Both the position numbers and the translations under genes were made by a program. From positions 1 to 50,627 of the forward strand of contig JAHDCG010000014.1 in NCBI GenBank assembly GCA_020629965.1: 50,627 nt of DNA, given 5' to 3'. Below are positions 40,463 to 49,881 of this stretch, one piece after another (the stretch's first letter is position 1; the number at the start of each line of letters is the position of its first letter). Below the pieces are notes generated by a model. That model saw only the letters and a list, made by a program, of their open reading frames with translations. It was not told where the DNA came from and did no database searches. This DNA comes from Saprospiraceae bacterium. Lineage in GTDB: Bacteria > Bacteroidota > Bacteroidia > Chitinophagales > Saprospiraceae.

Positions 40463-41965
40463 ATGAAAAAACATCAACTCAAAGTTCAGAACAGTCTGAC
40501 CCGCAAAAAGGAAATTTTCGAGCCCTTGCACGACGGCAAGGTAGGGATGTACGTCTGCGGCCCCACCGTTTACAGCGATGTACACTTGGGCAACTGTCGG
40601 ACTTTCGTGAGTTTCGATGTCATTTATCGCTACCTCAAGTACCTCGGCTACAAAGTCCGCTACGTACGCAATATCACGGATGTAGGGCACCTCGTCGGCG
40701 ACGTCGATACGGGCGGCGAAGATAAAATCTCGAAAAAAGCCCGCCTCGAACAACTCGAACCCATGGAGGTCGTGCAACGCTACATGAACGGCTTCCACGA
40801 GATGATGACCGTTTTTAATACCGAAAAACCCGACATCGAGCCGCGCGCCACGGGGCATATTATCGGGCAGATTAAAATGGTGCAGGACATTCTCGACCGC
40901 GGCTACGCTTACGTCAAAAACGGTTCGGTGTATTTCGATACGCTGAAATTTGCCAAAGATTATCCTTACGGGGAGTTGAGCGGTCGCAAAATCGACGAAC
41001 TAATTGCCGAGAGCCGCGACGACCTCAAAGGGCAGGGTGAGAAAAATAATCCTTCCGATTTTGCGATTTGGATTAAAGCCGAACCGACGCACCTGATGCG
41101 CTGGGAAAGTCCCTGGTCGGTAGGTTTTCCGGGTTGGCATCTGGAGTGCTCTGTGATGAGTACTAAGTATTTGGGCAAGCATTTCGACATTCACGGCGGC
41201 GGCAACGATTTGAAATTTCCGCACCACGAAAACGAAGTCGCGCAAAACTACGGTGCCTGCGACTGCGCCCCCGCCAAGTACTGGCTGCACACGAATATGC
41301 TGCTGATGAACGGCAAAAAAATGTCGAAAAGCGACGATAACAGCATCACGCCGCAGCAACTGTTTACGGGCGACAGCAAACACGTCAGCAAGGGCTACAG
41401 CCCGATGACCATTCGCTTTTTTATGCTGCAATCGCACTACGCCTCTACGCTCGACCTCAGTGACGACGCGCTTTCGGCAGCCGAAAAAGGCTACAAGCGC
41501 CTCACGGAAGCCAACAAGGTGCTGCAAGCCATGCAGCCCGACCCGGCGGCAAAAGCGGGAGATTTGGATAAAGAAATCAGCGACCTCATCGACCTCGCCC
41601 ACGCGGAAATGAGCGACGACTTCAGCACGCCCCGCGCCATCGGTCGCCTGTTTGAGTTGAGCGCGAAAATCAACGGTCTGAAAGGCGGACAACTGAATAA
41701 AAAAGACCTGAGCGCCGAGACTTTGGAGTTGCTGAAAACGACTTTCACCGATTTTATCTACACGATTTTCGGTCTGAAAGACGAAGACGCCGGCGGCAGC
41801 GACAACGGCGTCACCGACAGCCTGATGCAGCTCATTATCGACATGCGTAAGACGGCACGCGAGCAAAAAGACTGGGGTACGAGCGATAAAATTCGGGATG
41901 CGCTGAAGGAAGCGGGGGTGCAGTTGAAGGACGGGAAAGAGGGGACGGAATGGAGTTTGGTTTAG
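40463..41965 (+). CDS. cysS: cysteine-tRNA ligase
   Basis: The product charges tRNA-Cys with cysteine; it is a class I, zinc-dependent synthetase. I chose the ATG at 40463 (MKKHQLKVQNSLTRK), giving 500 residues. The frame stays open 480 bp further upstream but overlaps the lipoprotein gene, crosses the promoter box and lacks homology-like content. Motifs are MYVCGPTVYSDVHLGN (zinc Cys32; HIGH as HLGN), then WHLECSVMS and HGGGNDLKFPHHENE (further zinc ligands), and KKMSKSDDN (KMSKS). The C-terminal DALR-like helical region ends in LKDGKEGTEWSL. A strong terminator follows. Confidence 0.97.
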   Translation: MKKHQLKVQNSLTRKKEIFEPLHDGKVGMYVCGPTVYSDVHLGNCRTFVSFDVIYRYLKYLGYKVRYVRNITDVGHLVGDVDTGGEDKISKKARLEQLEPMEVVQRYMNGFHEMMTVFNTEKPDIEPRATGHIIGQIKMVQDILDRGYAYVKNGSVYFDTLKFAKDYPYGELSGRKIDELIAESRDDLKGQGEKNNPSDFAIWIKAEPTHLMRWESPWSVGFPGWHLECSVMSTKYLGKHFDIHGGGNDLKFPHHENEVAQNYGACDCAPAKYWLHTNMLLMNGKKMSKSDDNSITPQQLFTGDSKHVSKGYSPMTIRFFMLQSHYASTLDLSDDALSAAEKGYKRLTEANKVLQAMQPDPAAKAGDLDKEISDLIDLAHAEMSDDFSTPRAIGRLFELSAKINGLKGGQLNKKDLSAETLELLKTTFTDFIYTIFGLKDEDAGGSDNGVTDSLMQLIIDMRKTAREQKDWGTSDKIRDALKEAGVQLKDGKEGTEWSLV

Positions 41966-42007
41966 ACGGGGGACGGTGGTGTGACTGAGTCTGTCTTTTT
42001 AAAAACG

Positions 42008-42042
42008 AAAAGCCCGAATGCAAATAAGCATTCGGGCTTTTT
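42008..42042 (+). terminator. intrinsic terminator of cysS (left boundary hairpin of the cassette)
   Basis: A 14-bp perfect stem AAAAGCCCGAATGC (42008-42021) / GCATTCGGGCTTTT (42028-42041), loop AAATAA, is followed by T residues. The same 13-bp stem recurs at 44050-44082. Confidence 0.93.
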
Positions 42043-42148
42043 GTTTTTCGCTCTTTATTTTCTGCGCAATCTTTTTTAGTACCAAAAACGTTTATATATT
42101 TACCCCTGACACAATGATACAACAGCGTAATTTACCGAAACAGCATAC

Positions 42149-42871
42149 ATGAAATATCCTAACTTGACTCGAAATCCGATTGCGGATGCTATTGTGGAGA
42201 TAAAATTGGGATTTTCCGATGAATATACGTCGGAGAAGTTTTTGCCGTTTTATGAATTAATAAAGGAGAGATTTCCGCAGAAAAACGAGTTGGTGCAGGT
42301 GTCGGCAAAAATCAATGAGATTTCTGAACCGACAGTTGAGAAAAAATCTTACGGTTATGTTTTTTCGAGTGCAGACAAAAATAAAGTTTTACACACTCGG
42401 CATAATGCTTTTTCCCTTAGTTACCTAAACAAGACCTACGAAAACTGGGAGGGTTTATGGAAGGAATTATCGGAACTGTCGGAGTTGTTTGAAAGGAACT
42501 ATCAAGCCGAAATAACGGGGCTTTCCATTCGTTTTATAAATGAGTTACAGATTCCGCTCAATGGAAGCGGCGAAGTTGAAGATTTATCCGAATATCTCAA
42601 GTTGAAGCCGCAAATTCCAGACGGTATAGAAAGTACTCTTTCCGATTTTTTTATGCAAATTTTCTTAAAGGACGGTGATAAGACTGCCTCGATTACGCAA
42701 ACCATCAATCCCGTGCGAACGGATTATTTGCCTCTGATTTTTGACTTGTCCGCAGAAAAGCAGATTAAAGGTAAATCGGAATTAAAAACCTGCGCGGAAG
42801 AAATCAGAGAATTTAAAAACCGGATTTTTTTCAACAGTCTCACCGAAAAAATGCTGAATACACTAAAATAA
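42149..42871 (+). CDS. TIGR04255-like protein (sporadically distributed family)
   Basis: The 240-residue product opens with LTRNPIADAIVEIKLGF, matching the pattern I recall for TIGR04255 (a Pro-Ile then Glu-rich strand near the N-terminus). It ends with an acidic/aromatic helix (FKNRIFFNSLTEKMLNTLK), also as in that family. The centre alternates strands and helices (ITGLSIRFINELQIPL). The family has no established function and is patchily distributed, as accessory genes are. It heads a tight operon: 7 bp separate it from the next gene. Base composition is AT-rich (24 of 60 G/C in the stretch from 42181) against about 62% in cysS. The family call is from memory and moderate. Confidence 0.7.
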   Translation: MKYPNLTRNPIADAIVEIKLGFSDEYTSEKFLPFYELIKERFPQKNELVQVSAKINEISEPTVEKKSYGYVFSSADKNKVLHTRHNAFSLSYLNKTYENWEGLWKELSELSELFERNYQAEITGLSIRFINELQIPLNGSGEVEDLSEYLKLKPQIPDGIESTLSDFFMQIFLKDGDKTASITQTINPVRTDYLPLIFDLSAEKQIKGKSELKTCAEEIREFKNRIFFNSLTEKMLNTLK

Positions 42872-42878
42872 CCTCGCT

Positions 42879-43508
42879 ATGAAAATTAAAATCGTTCCTT
42901 CGATAAACAGAGCATTCCCACCAACACAGGAAATCGGGATTTCTGCTTTGCAAAGCAATATCAGTCAAAAAGAACAAGCTGCGGTCGACCATAATTTTTC
43001 CTTCGCGGAAGACGATGCAGACACGAAAAATGCTGTTACCGATAGCAATCTTTTCGAGTTGCATATCAAAGGCAGACTTTTTCATAACGCACAGACGACG
43101 ATATATTTCGATAAACTTTACCGCCGTAACAGGAAGCACCTTTTTTCTGCAAACAAAGAAATACACTACGAAATTTTCAATAACGCGCTCGACTTCTATC
43201 AGGATTTAAAAAAGGACGAAAACGTTACTCAATATCAGCGTAATACTTTTGCAGCGGCGGTAAGCAAAATTATTTTCAATGACAAATTGGATTTACTCGA
43301 TAATTTGAATTTTGAATACAACAAGGATGAATTCGAACTGATTATTTTTCGCAAATCGGAAGCGGGAGAATACTATATAATAATCGGAGAAGAGGAGGAA
43401 GAATTGAGCTACGGCTTTGTCGGAAAAGAGTCAGGGAATTATGATGTCTTACACGCCGACGTAAACGTTGGTTTAAACCAAATTACAGCTAAATTTTTGC
43501 CTTCGTAA
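42879..43508 (+). CDS. orphan protein, second gene of the cassette
   Basis: The 209-residue product is not recognised. It has no signal peptide or membrane helix. It is acidic overall, with a mid-part of aromatic-rich helices (HYEIFNNALDFYQDLKKDE) and a C-terminal beta-rich portion (ELIIFRKSEAGEYYIIIGEEEEEL). The gene lies 7 bp after the TIGR04255-like gene and its stop codon TAA abuts the ATG of the third gene, so the three are almost certainly translated from one mRNA. The strongly AT-rich composition matches the other two. Confidence 0.8.
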   Translation: MKIKIVPSINRAFPPTQEIGISALQSNISQKEQAAVDHNFSFAEDDADTKNAVTDSNLFELHIKGRLFHNAQTTIYFDKLYRRNRKHLFSANKEIHYEIFNNALDFYQDLKKDENVTQYQRNTFAAAVSKIIFNDKLDLLDNLNFEYNKDEFELIIFRKSEAGEYYIIIGEEEEELSYGFVGKESGNYDVLHADVNVGLNQITAKFLPS

Positions 43509-44024
43509 ATGCCCTTATCTCCGCCAAATCATTTAGTTCGTAAAAAAGCCGAACTCATTCCCGACAACGAGTTTGAGGATGGAGAGTTATTGTACAGAAG
43601 AGTGTCGGGCGATGATACAAAGTCTCATTTTTCTCGCATCAGTACCAAAAATTTTGCTCCCGGCGTTTCGACTAATCGTTCCAAATATTCACAGCCTTTT
43701 GATGTGCTGTGGGTAACTGAAACCGAGGATTGTAATTTTGTTTTGAAGGATGAGTCCGTCGCTTTCTGTTCCGTTGCGGAAGTCTCTCGGTATTTAGAGG
43801 AGGCAAATGTGAAAGTCTTTTGTAACCACACTCCGAATTTATGCAACTTCAGCCATGTAGATGTGAGTTTTTCGCCTGATTTGATTTTGTACGATGACAA
43901 CGGAAAACCCGTCTTGAATAAAAAAGGTAAAACCACCTACGCTCCAAATATCGACAAAAGGATTGTAACAACCATTCGATTATTTTTGGCAAGTGTTTTC
44001 AAAAAATATGAAGAGAAAACGTGA
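43509..44024 (+). CDS. orphan protein, third gene of the cassette
   Basis: The 171-residue product is not recognised. The N-terminal half has a patterned segment ELLYRRVSGDD, then FSRISTKNFAPGVSTNRSKY, with conserved-looking Arg/Ser residues that could form an active or binding site. The C-terminal part (LILYDDNGKPVLNKKGKTTYAPNIDKRIVTTIRLFL) is a beta-hairpin plus helix. There is no signal peptide. The ATG follows the previous stop codon with zero spacing (TAAATG). The cassette terminator comes 25 bp after the stop. Confidence 0.8.
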   Translation: MPLSPPNHLVRKKAELIPDNEFEDGELLYRRVSGDDTKSHFSRISTKNFAPGVSTNRSKYSQPFDVLWVTETEDCNFVLKDESVAFCSVAEVSRYLEEANVKVFCNHTPNLCNFSHVDVSFSPDLILYDDNGKPVLNKKGKTTYAPNIDKRIVTTIRLFLASVFKKYEEKT

Positions 44025-44049
44025 TTTTATAAGTCTTGACAAATTATAA

Positions 44050-44082
44050 AAAGCCCGAATGCAAAATCAGCATTCGGGCTTT
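44050..44082 (+). terminator. intrinsic terminator of the cassette (right boundary hairpin)
   Basis: Stem AAAGCCCGAATGC (44050-44062) / GCATTCGGGCTTT (44070-44082), loop AAAATCA, is followed by a weak CCTTTT tract. The stem is identical to the cysS terminator over 13 bp per arm; only loop and flank differ. Confidence 0.85.
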
Positions 44083-44102
44083 CCTTTTCCGATTTAATTC
44101 TC

Positions 44103-46028
44103 CTACCGCTGCACCAGCAACCGCTCCTGACCGATTACCCGACCTCTTTTATCCTCCACCATCACCACGTACATGCCCGCCGACAGGCGATTGACGTTTA
44201 ACTCGAATTTATTGAAGCCTTCCGTAATCGCGACCGTCTCGTTGCGGTGTATCATGCCTTGCAGACTGATGACTTTGAGCGTCGCCGTCGTGTTTTCCGT
44301 TGCCGTGATGTTGGCGAAGGAATTCAAGTGCGTCGGGTTGGGTGAAAGGCGCAGCGACTTGATGGCTTTGCGTTCGATTTCGATTTTTTCGACGCGGGAG
44401 AAGTGATGTTGACCGTTGGTTTCCACCTGCTTGAGGCGGTAGTAAGATACGCCGAACAGCGGCTCTTCGTCGTAGGTTTCGTAGCTGCCGGGGCGACCGA
44501 GGGCAGGCAGACGGTCGATGGTCGTGAAATCCGCACCGTTTGCGCTGCGCTGCACTTCAAAATAATCCGCGTCGATTTCTAAGGCGGTTTGCCAGTCGAT
44601 TTCTACCTGCTCGTCGTTGATGAGGCGGGCGGAAAAATTGCTCAATTCAATCGGCAAAGCGATGCCGCCGTAGCAGGTCGGGTCGGCAATCGAAGCCGAA
44701 TTAACTAAGTTGATTTTTGAGAAACTGCCCGTCGGAAACGCCGTAGAAACCAAAGCATCCGAAGCACCGAGCCAGTCTTGCAGCAGCGTCGTAAATACCT
44801 GACGGTAATCGTGCTGCATGCCTTGTAACTGCGTTCCTTGATACAAATTCGACAAATCGACATTGGTACCCGTCACGCCCGAAGTGACGGACGAACCGAA
44901 GACAAACATATTCGACAGTGTACCGTGGTCGGTGCCGTAATTGCCGTTTTCAACAGCTTTGCGACCAAACTCGGAGAAAGTCACGGTCATTACTTTTTCT
45001 TCCAATCCCAAATTTCCGAGGTCGTCGGTAAAGGCTTTGACGGCTTGCGAGATAGTGTCCCACAGTGCCGCGTGAGTACCCGCACTCGTGCTGCCGCTGA
45101 CGACTTGATTGTTATGCGTATCAAAGCCATCGATACTTGCTAAGAAAATTTTGGTTTGCGAACCCCCGTCGAGCATCCGTGCCACGGTTTTGAGTTGGTC
45201 GGCTAAGTTGGTGTCGGGATAGATAGTCTGCGAATTTGCGCCCGCATTAAACACGTTCGTGATGCGCTGCGCATAGACCTCGACGCTGTTTTCGATACCC
45301 ATGATGTAGTTCAACTCCGCACCGTATTCTCCGGCGGGCAGGCTGCTGATAGGCTCGCCGCCTACACTGTTGATTAGGCTGTAATAACCGCCCGGATCTT
45401 GCCCGTAGAGGTTGACCGCGACTTCGTTGGCATTTTCCGAAGCAAAACCGAACGAAGGTTTACTGTCGCCGAGCTGAATACCGAGCGGGTCCTGCATACC
45501 GCCGGAAGGATTGCCCGCCGCACCCGGGAAAGCCGCATCTAAGTAGCGTCCCATCCAGCCGGTATCGAAGCCGTCATTGCCCGGCAGACCGTCGCTGCCC
45601 GTCCAGTAGAGGTCGCGCGATTTGAAATGCGAGCGGTTTTGATTATCGTAGCTGACGCCCTGAATGATATTTACCATGTCGTCGTCGTACATTTGTTTGA
45701 TGGCGGTCATGGCGGGGTTCAGACCGACTTGGTCGGCGGCGGCGAGGGTGGTATCGAGGTCGATGAGTGCCGTTTCGTCAATTTTAATGGTCGGGCGCAG
45801 ACCCGCGTAGTCGTCGTATTGGGCGATGGGAATAACGGTATTCAGTCCGTCGTTTCCGCCTTTGAGTTGAATTAAAACCAAAGCACGTTGGCTGACTTCG
45901 GCGCAGTTATCGACTAAAGCGGACAGCATTTTATGCGTTGCAAACGGGCGCATACCCGGCGCACCGGCGAGCATCAAAGGCGTGGCGGTCAGCGGTGCGG
46001 TATATTTGAGAAAATTTCTTCTTTTCAT
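44103..46028 (-). CDS. DUF1501 protein with Tat-like signal and T9SS type A sorting domain
   Basis: The 641-residue product starts MKRRNFLKYTAPL, a twin-arginine-type signal. The DUF1501 (sulfatase-like) region covers about residues 40-440: LVLIQLKGGNDGLNTVIP, DGFDTHNNQ, VMTVTFSEFGRK, NYGTDHGT and DYRQVFTTLLQDWLG. Residues about 470-555 are a fibronectin-like module (VEIDWQTALEIDADYFEVQRS). The last ~80 residues are the Por secretion-system tail (LRLSPNPT, then KFELNVNRLSAGMYVVMV), a type A T9SS signal. Family enzymes are probably alkaline-phosphatase-fold hydrolases. The gene lies 80 bp downstream of its usual partner, a DUF1800 gene. Confidence 0.95.
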   Translation of the reverse strand: MKRRNFLKYTAPLTATPLMLAGAPGMRPFATHKMLSALVDNCAEVSQRALVLIQLKGGNDGLNTVIPIAQYDDYAGLRPTIKIDETALIDLDTTLAAADQVGLNPAMTAIKQMYDDDMVNIIQGVSYDNQNRSHFKSRDLYWTGSDGLPGNDGFDTGWMGRYLDAAFPGAAGNPSGGMQDPLGIQLGDSKPSFGFASENANEVAVNLYGQDPGGYYSLINSVGGEPISSLPAGEYGAELNYIMGIENSVEVYAQRITNVFNAGANSQTIYPDTNLADQLKTVARMLDGGSQTKIFLASIDGFDTHNNQVVSGSTSAGTHAALWDTISQAVKAFTDDLGNLGLEEKVMTVTFSEFGRKAVENGNYGTDHGTLSNMFVFGSSVTSGVTGTNVDLSNLYQGTQLQGMQHDYRQVFTTLLQDWLGASDALVSTAFPTGSFSKINLVNSASIADPTCYGGIALPIELSNFSARLINDEQVEIDWQTALEIDADYFEVQRSANGADFTTIDRLPALGRPGSYETYDEEPLFGVSYYRLKQVETNGQHHFSRVEKIEIERKAIKSLRLSPNPTHLNSFANITATENTTATLKVISLQGMIHRNETVAITEGFNKFELNVNRLSAGMYVVMVEDKRGRVIGQERLLVQR

Positions 46029-46108
46029 TGTCTTTTAATTTAAGGAGAGAGGTGTCAGGGAAGAGGAGAGAGGTTACTCCCCTTCCGTTTCACGAAAACT
46101 ATTGATGC

Positions 46109-47758
46109 CTACATGATTTGAAATTCGGGTGCATAGAGTAAGGCTCGGAATAGGTTTTCCAAAGGCGTTTTGACCTCGCTTTCCTCGTAGGTGTTGGCGT
46201 AGTAGAGCCAAAGATTTGCCCAGTAGGCTTCGTCAAAATCTCCCGTTAAAGCGTCGATGAAGTATTGTTTGCGCGTCGCATCGACGGGTTTGCAGAAAAG
46301 ATAATTCGTGAGTTCCGTAATCATGGTATCGGCGTCGGCGGGGTCGGAAACGATACCGGAATTTGCAATGAAAGGCACGACAAAAAACTGTACGGTTCCC
46401 AAGTCACCGCCCTGTATAATGCGCTTGCCGAGCAGCAGTTGGTCGGGCAGTTTATAGCGCGAAACAATGGTACTCGAATTGAACCAGTTGCGCTGAAAAC
46501 CCGGATTTTGGTAGTAAGCGGGGTAGCCGGCAACATTGGTCGGTACAAAAATATCCATGCCGCTGCTCGGGCCGAACATATTCAAAAAGCAACGACGGTA
46601 AAAGCGATGGTAGTGGTTAACGCTGTCGCTGCCGGCATCGGGAATGGTGACTTGGAAGAAATTGAGCGCGTGCATGGTCAGTTCCATCGGCGATTTAATG
46701 ATGGCGCCGACGATTTCATCATCGCTGTCCGCGTCGTCTTCGTCGTAAAAATGCACGGAAGAAAAAAGTTGTTCATAGACAGTTTGCAACACGTAGTTAT
46801 TGTCGCGCAGGGTCGTTGCCAGCGGCTCGATGATGTCACTTTCGATTTCGGCGGTAATATCGCGGCTGACAAAATGTTGATAAATGCGGCGGCATATAGT
46901 CCGCGCCGTTTCGTCCTGCGCAAAGACCATATCGACGTAGTCCGTCACTTCGCGGTGAATGTCCGTAACCTCCGTTGCGCCGACAATGGTTTGATTATTA
47001 AAGGCCGCGCTGAAAGTTTTATCCGCTGTCTCGTGGCGATTAAGGGTCGGATAGCCGTGCGGTATGCCCGTGTCGGGGTCGCTGTAAACCGAGCGATTGC
47101 CGACGCGCCAGCCGGTCAGCAGTTTCGCGCTTTCGGCGACGTCGTCTTCGGTGTAGGTCGTGTAATCACCGGGACCGATTTGCGGGCCTTTGCCGATGGT
47201 AAAAAGCTCCAAAAACTCGCGGGCGTAGTTTTCGTTCGGGTTGTCGTCGGTGTTGTCTTTGTTGTCGAGATAACGCAGCATTTGGTTATCAATCGTCATT
47301 TTTTTCGCTAAATCTTTGTAGCTGCCGAAGGCATAGTGACGCAGCAGACGCAGATAATCCCAGTACTCTTCGGGGGCGCCGTCGGTAGCGGCGACTACCC
47401 AAATCGAGTGCAAAAAAAACGTCGCTTTGTGCGTCATCGTTTGGTCGAGACGCGCCTCGTCCAGCCACCAACACCGCAAAAATTGACGCAGATTTCCGTT
47501 GGTAGAGGTCGGCGCATTCGGCGGGGTAGTATAGCGCAGACCCGTCGCAGCATCCAGCCACGGCAATCCGGTAGCCGGGTCGATAGGTATCGGAGTCGTG
47601 TGCGCCTGCGGAGTCAGCAGGTCGGTCATCGCCTGTGTCACTGTCTTGGCGGCATAAGCGTCGATGAGCGTTTTGGTAGGATGAAAGGTAGTGCGGCGCA
47701 GCAAATGGGCGGCAGCTTGGGTGCCGAGTACGCCGGTTTTAGCAGTTAATGAAGCCAT
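46109..47758 (-). CDS. DUF1800 domain protein
   Basis: The 549-residue product begins with the family start AAAHLLRRTTFHPTKTLID. It contains LDQTMTHKATFFLHSIWVV, NPNENYAREFLELFTIG and DVAESAKLLTGWRV, the conserved core of DUF1800. The C-terminal segment ENLFRALLYAPEFQIM matches the usual family ending. No signal peptide is apparent. DUF1800 and DUF1501 genes are nearly always paired in Bacteroidota and planctomycetes. The function is unknown, but an extracellular or polymer-degrading complex is often inferred. Confidence 0.95.
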   Translation of the reverse strand: MASLTAKTGVLGTQAAAHLLRRTTFHPTKTLIDAYAAKTVTQAMTDLLTPQAHTTPIPIDPATGLPWLDAATGLRYTTPPNAPTSTNGNLRQFLRCWWLDEARLDQTMTHKATFFLHSIWVVAATDGAPEEYWDYLRLLRHYAFGSYKDLAKKMTIDNQMLRYLDNKDNTDDNPNENYAREFLELFTIGKGPQIGPGDYTTYTEDDVAESAKLLTGWRVGNRSVYSDPDTGIPHGYPTLNRHETADKTFSAAFNNQTIVGATEVTDIHREVTDYVDMVFAQDETARTICRRIYQHFVSRDITAEIESDIIEPLATTLRDNNYVLQTVYEQLFSSVHFYDEDDADSDDEIVGAIIKSPMELTMHALNFFQVTIPDAGSDSVNHYHRFYRRCFLNMFGPSSGMDIFVPTNVAGYPAYYQNPGFQRNWFNSSTIVSRYKLPDQLLLGKRIIQGGDLGTVQFFVVPFIANSGIVSDPADADTMITELTNYLFCKPVDATRKQYFIDALTGDFDEAYWANLWLYYANTYEESEVKTPLENLFRALLYAPEFQIM

Positions 47759-48035
47759 TGGCAGTTGTGAGTTTGTTGGTTTACCGTTTACGGAAGAATT
47801 GCAAACGAGAAAAATGTCAGAGTAAAATTCAGGCTCGGGAAAGGAGGTAAAGGGTAGGAGAGAAAGATTTTTCGAGTGAAATATTAAATGTGAAAAACTC
47901 CGAAATTGTTCGTGAGCAATTAACGGAAAATTTTCGCTTTTATATTTTTGGCAAATATATTAAAACTTTTCATTCAAAATAAAGAAAGGGAGCGTACAAA
48001 CTTTGTTACGACGGAAATAAAACCTTTTCTGACGA

Positions 48036-49877
48036 TTAACCGCCGTTCAAATCGGTCTCTTTCATGGTTTTATCCACGATTTTTTTGGAATCCGAAATTT
48101 GTCCTTTTAAATATTTTTCCATCATCAAACCCGCAATCGGCGCCGCATAACGACTGCCGCCGCCGGAGTTTTCGACGTAAACGGAAATAGCAATTTTTGG
48201 ATTATCGACGGGCGCAAAGGCGATAAAGGTAGAGTGGTCTTCGCCGTGCGGATTTTGTACGGTGCCCGTCTTACCGGCGGTGCGCACCTCCGGCACCTGA
48301 CCGCGGCGACCGGTTCCGGAGGCGACGACACTTTCCATACCGTCCACGACGGTGACAAAGTTTATCGGTTCGACGCCGACCCGCACGGGCGTGCGGTATT
48401 TTTCGTCGATTAAAAAGTCGTCATCCACGAATTTTTTGGCGAGATGCGGCACGTAGTAATGCCCGCGATTGGCGATAGTCGCGGCGAGATTGGCCATTTG
48501 CATACCCGTCATTTCCATTTCGCCCTGACCGATACCGACGGACATAATGGTGGGAGACTTCCAACTGCCTTTGTCACGCGGATAGATTTTGTCGTAATAT
48601 TCACTCGTCGGAACGTTGCCTTTTTGCTCCTGCGGAAAGTCGATACCCAGCGGATTTCCTAAACCGAAACGATACAAATAGTGGTCGAAAGTATCTAAAC
48701 CAATGTGCGGTTTATAAAAACTTTCAATCTCCACAATATCCCGAAAAGCGTCGATAAAATAAGCATTGCAAGAGTATTTCAAAGCCACACCCATATCGGC
48801 GGGGTAGGGGTGATTGCGACAACCGACGCGCACCGAGTTGTAACTGTAATAGCCGGGACAAGACATGCCGACGTAAGGATTGACGACGCCCAACTGAATA
48901 CCGATGAGACCGATGACGCTTTTAAAAATGGAACCGGGCGGGTATTTTGCCATGACCGCACGGTTGAAAAGCGGCTTAAGCGAATCGACCAAAAGGGCGT
49001 TGTAAAACTTGCCGCGCTCGCGGTTGATGGTCATTAAATTCGGGTTGTAAGTCGGTGCACTAATCATGGCGAGGATTTCGCCGGTCGCGGGTTCGATAGC
49101 GACGATACTGCCCGTTTTATTTTGCATCAGTTCCTCGCCGTATTTCTGCAATTCGATGTCGATACTGCTGATTAAATCTTTACCGGAGACGGCGAGTGTG
49201 TCATTTTCACCGTCTTTGTAAGGCGAAACTTCACGCCCCAAGTTGTCTTTCAAAACAAACCGCGAACCCTGCACGCCGCGCAGTTCTTTTTCGTATTCCA
49301 GTTCCAGTCCGCTGCCGCCGATGTAATCGCCGGGGCGGTAGTCGAGTTCTTTGACCTCCTTGGGCGTCACTTCGCGGATGTAACCGAGTACGTGTGCCGC
49401 GTTGCGGTGCGGGTAGCCGCGCACGTTACGTGTCTGCACGAAAAAACCCGGAAATTCGTATAGACTTTCCTGCAAAAGTGCCGCCGTCTGCGCCGAAACG
49501 GTACTGACGAAAACAAAGGGCTTGCTTTTGGAATAGCGATAATTGCGAAAATCTTTGTTTAATCGCTTACGAAAATCGGGCATTTTGAGACCTAAAATAT
49601 CGGCGAGTTTGAGAGAGTCCATGCCGGCATCGACCTGATTGTAAGTCACCATGACGTCGTAAACGGGGTTGTTGTTGGTCAGCAGTTTGCCGTTGCGGTC
49701 GTAGATGAGGCCGCGCGAAGGGTAGAGGGTATATTTTCCGACGGCAATAGCGGTGGATTTGTTGTGGTAGGTATCGTCGAGTAGCTGCAGGTCAGCGGCG
49801 CGCAGCAGCAGGAATGCGCCCGCGAGGAGAAAGACGATTCTGATGATTTGCTGTCGATTTTGGTTGCTGTCGCTCAC
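48036..49877 (-). CDS. mrdA: penicillin-binding protein 2 (peptidoglycan transpeptidase)
   Basis: The product cross-links peptidoglycan during cell elongation with RodA. The 613-residue chain has one N-terminal membrane helix (about 11-29), a dimerisation domain from about residue 50 (YPSRGLIYDRNGKLLTNN), and a transpeptidase domain with SxxK at Ser316 (YPPGSIFKSV), SxN at 369-371 (YSCNAYF) and KTG at 536-538 (TAGKTGTVQ). The motif HxxGY-like AAHVLGYIREV and the YIGGSGLELEYEKELRG segment are typical of PBP2. The usual mreBCD genes are not upstream here; a rhodanese gene is, 218 bp away across repeats. Confidence 0.96.
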   Translation of the reverse strand: MSDSNQNRQQIIRIVFLLAGAFLLLRAADLQLLDDTYHNKSTAIAVGKYTLYPSRGLIYDRNGKLLTNNNPVYDVMVTYNQVDAGMDSLKLADILGLKMPDFRKRLNKDFRNYRYSKSKPFVFVSTVSAQTAALLQESLYEFPGFFVQTRNVRGYPHRNAAHVLGYIREVTPKEVKELDYRPGDYIGGSGLELEYEKELRGVQGSRFVLKDNLGREVSPYKDGENDTLAVSGKDLISSIDIELQKYGEELMQNKTGSIVAIEPATGEILAMISAPTYNPNLMTINRERGKFYNALLVDSLKPLFNRAVMAKYPPGSIFKSVIGLIGIQLGVVNPYVGMSCPGYYSYNSVRVGCRNHPYPADMGVALKYSCNAYFIDAFRDIVEIESFYKPHIGLDTFDHYLYRFGLGNPLGIDFPQEQKGNVPTSEYYDKIYPRDKGSWKSPTIMSVGIGQGEMEMTGMQMANLAATIANRGHYYVPHLAKKFVDDDFLIDEKYRTPVRVGVEPINFVTVVDGMESVVASGTGRRGQVPEVRTAGKTGTVQNPHGEDHSTFIAFAPVDNPKIAISVYVENSGGGSRYAAPIAGLMMEKYLKGQISDSKKIVDKTMKETDLNGG

Positions 49878-49881
49878 TGAT

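Noticed and set aside
43509-44024. RES-domain or ADP-ribosyltransferase toxin call for the third cassette gene
   Set aside because: The LLYRRVS start and the later Ser/Arg pattern faintly recall such toxins, but the required Tyr/Glu or Arg/Ser/Glu set cannot be identified by eye.
47948-48190. 80-codon frame at the end of mrdA
   Set aside because: It is largely antisense to mrdA and lacks any recognisable feature.
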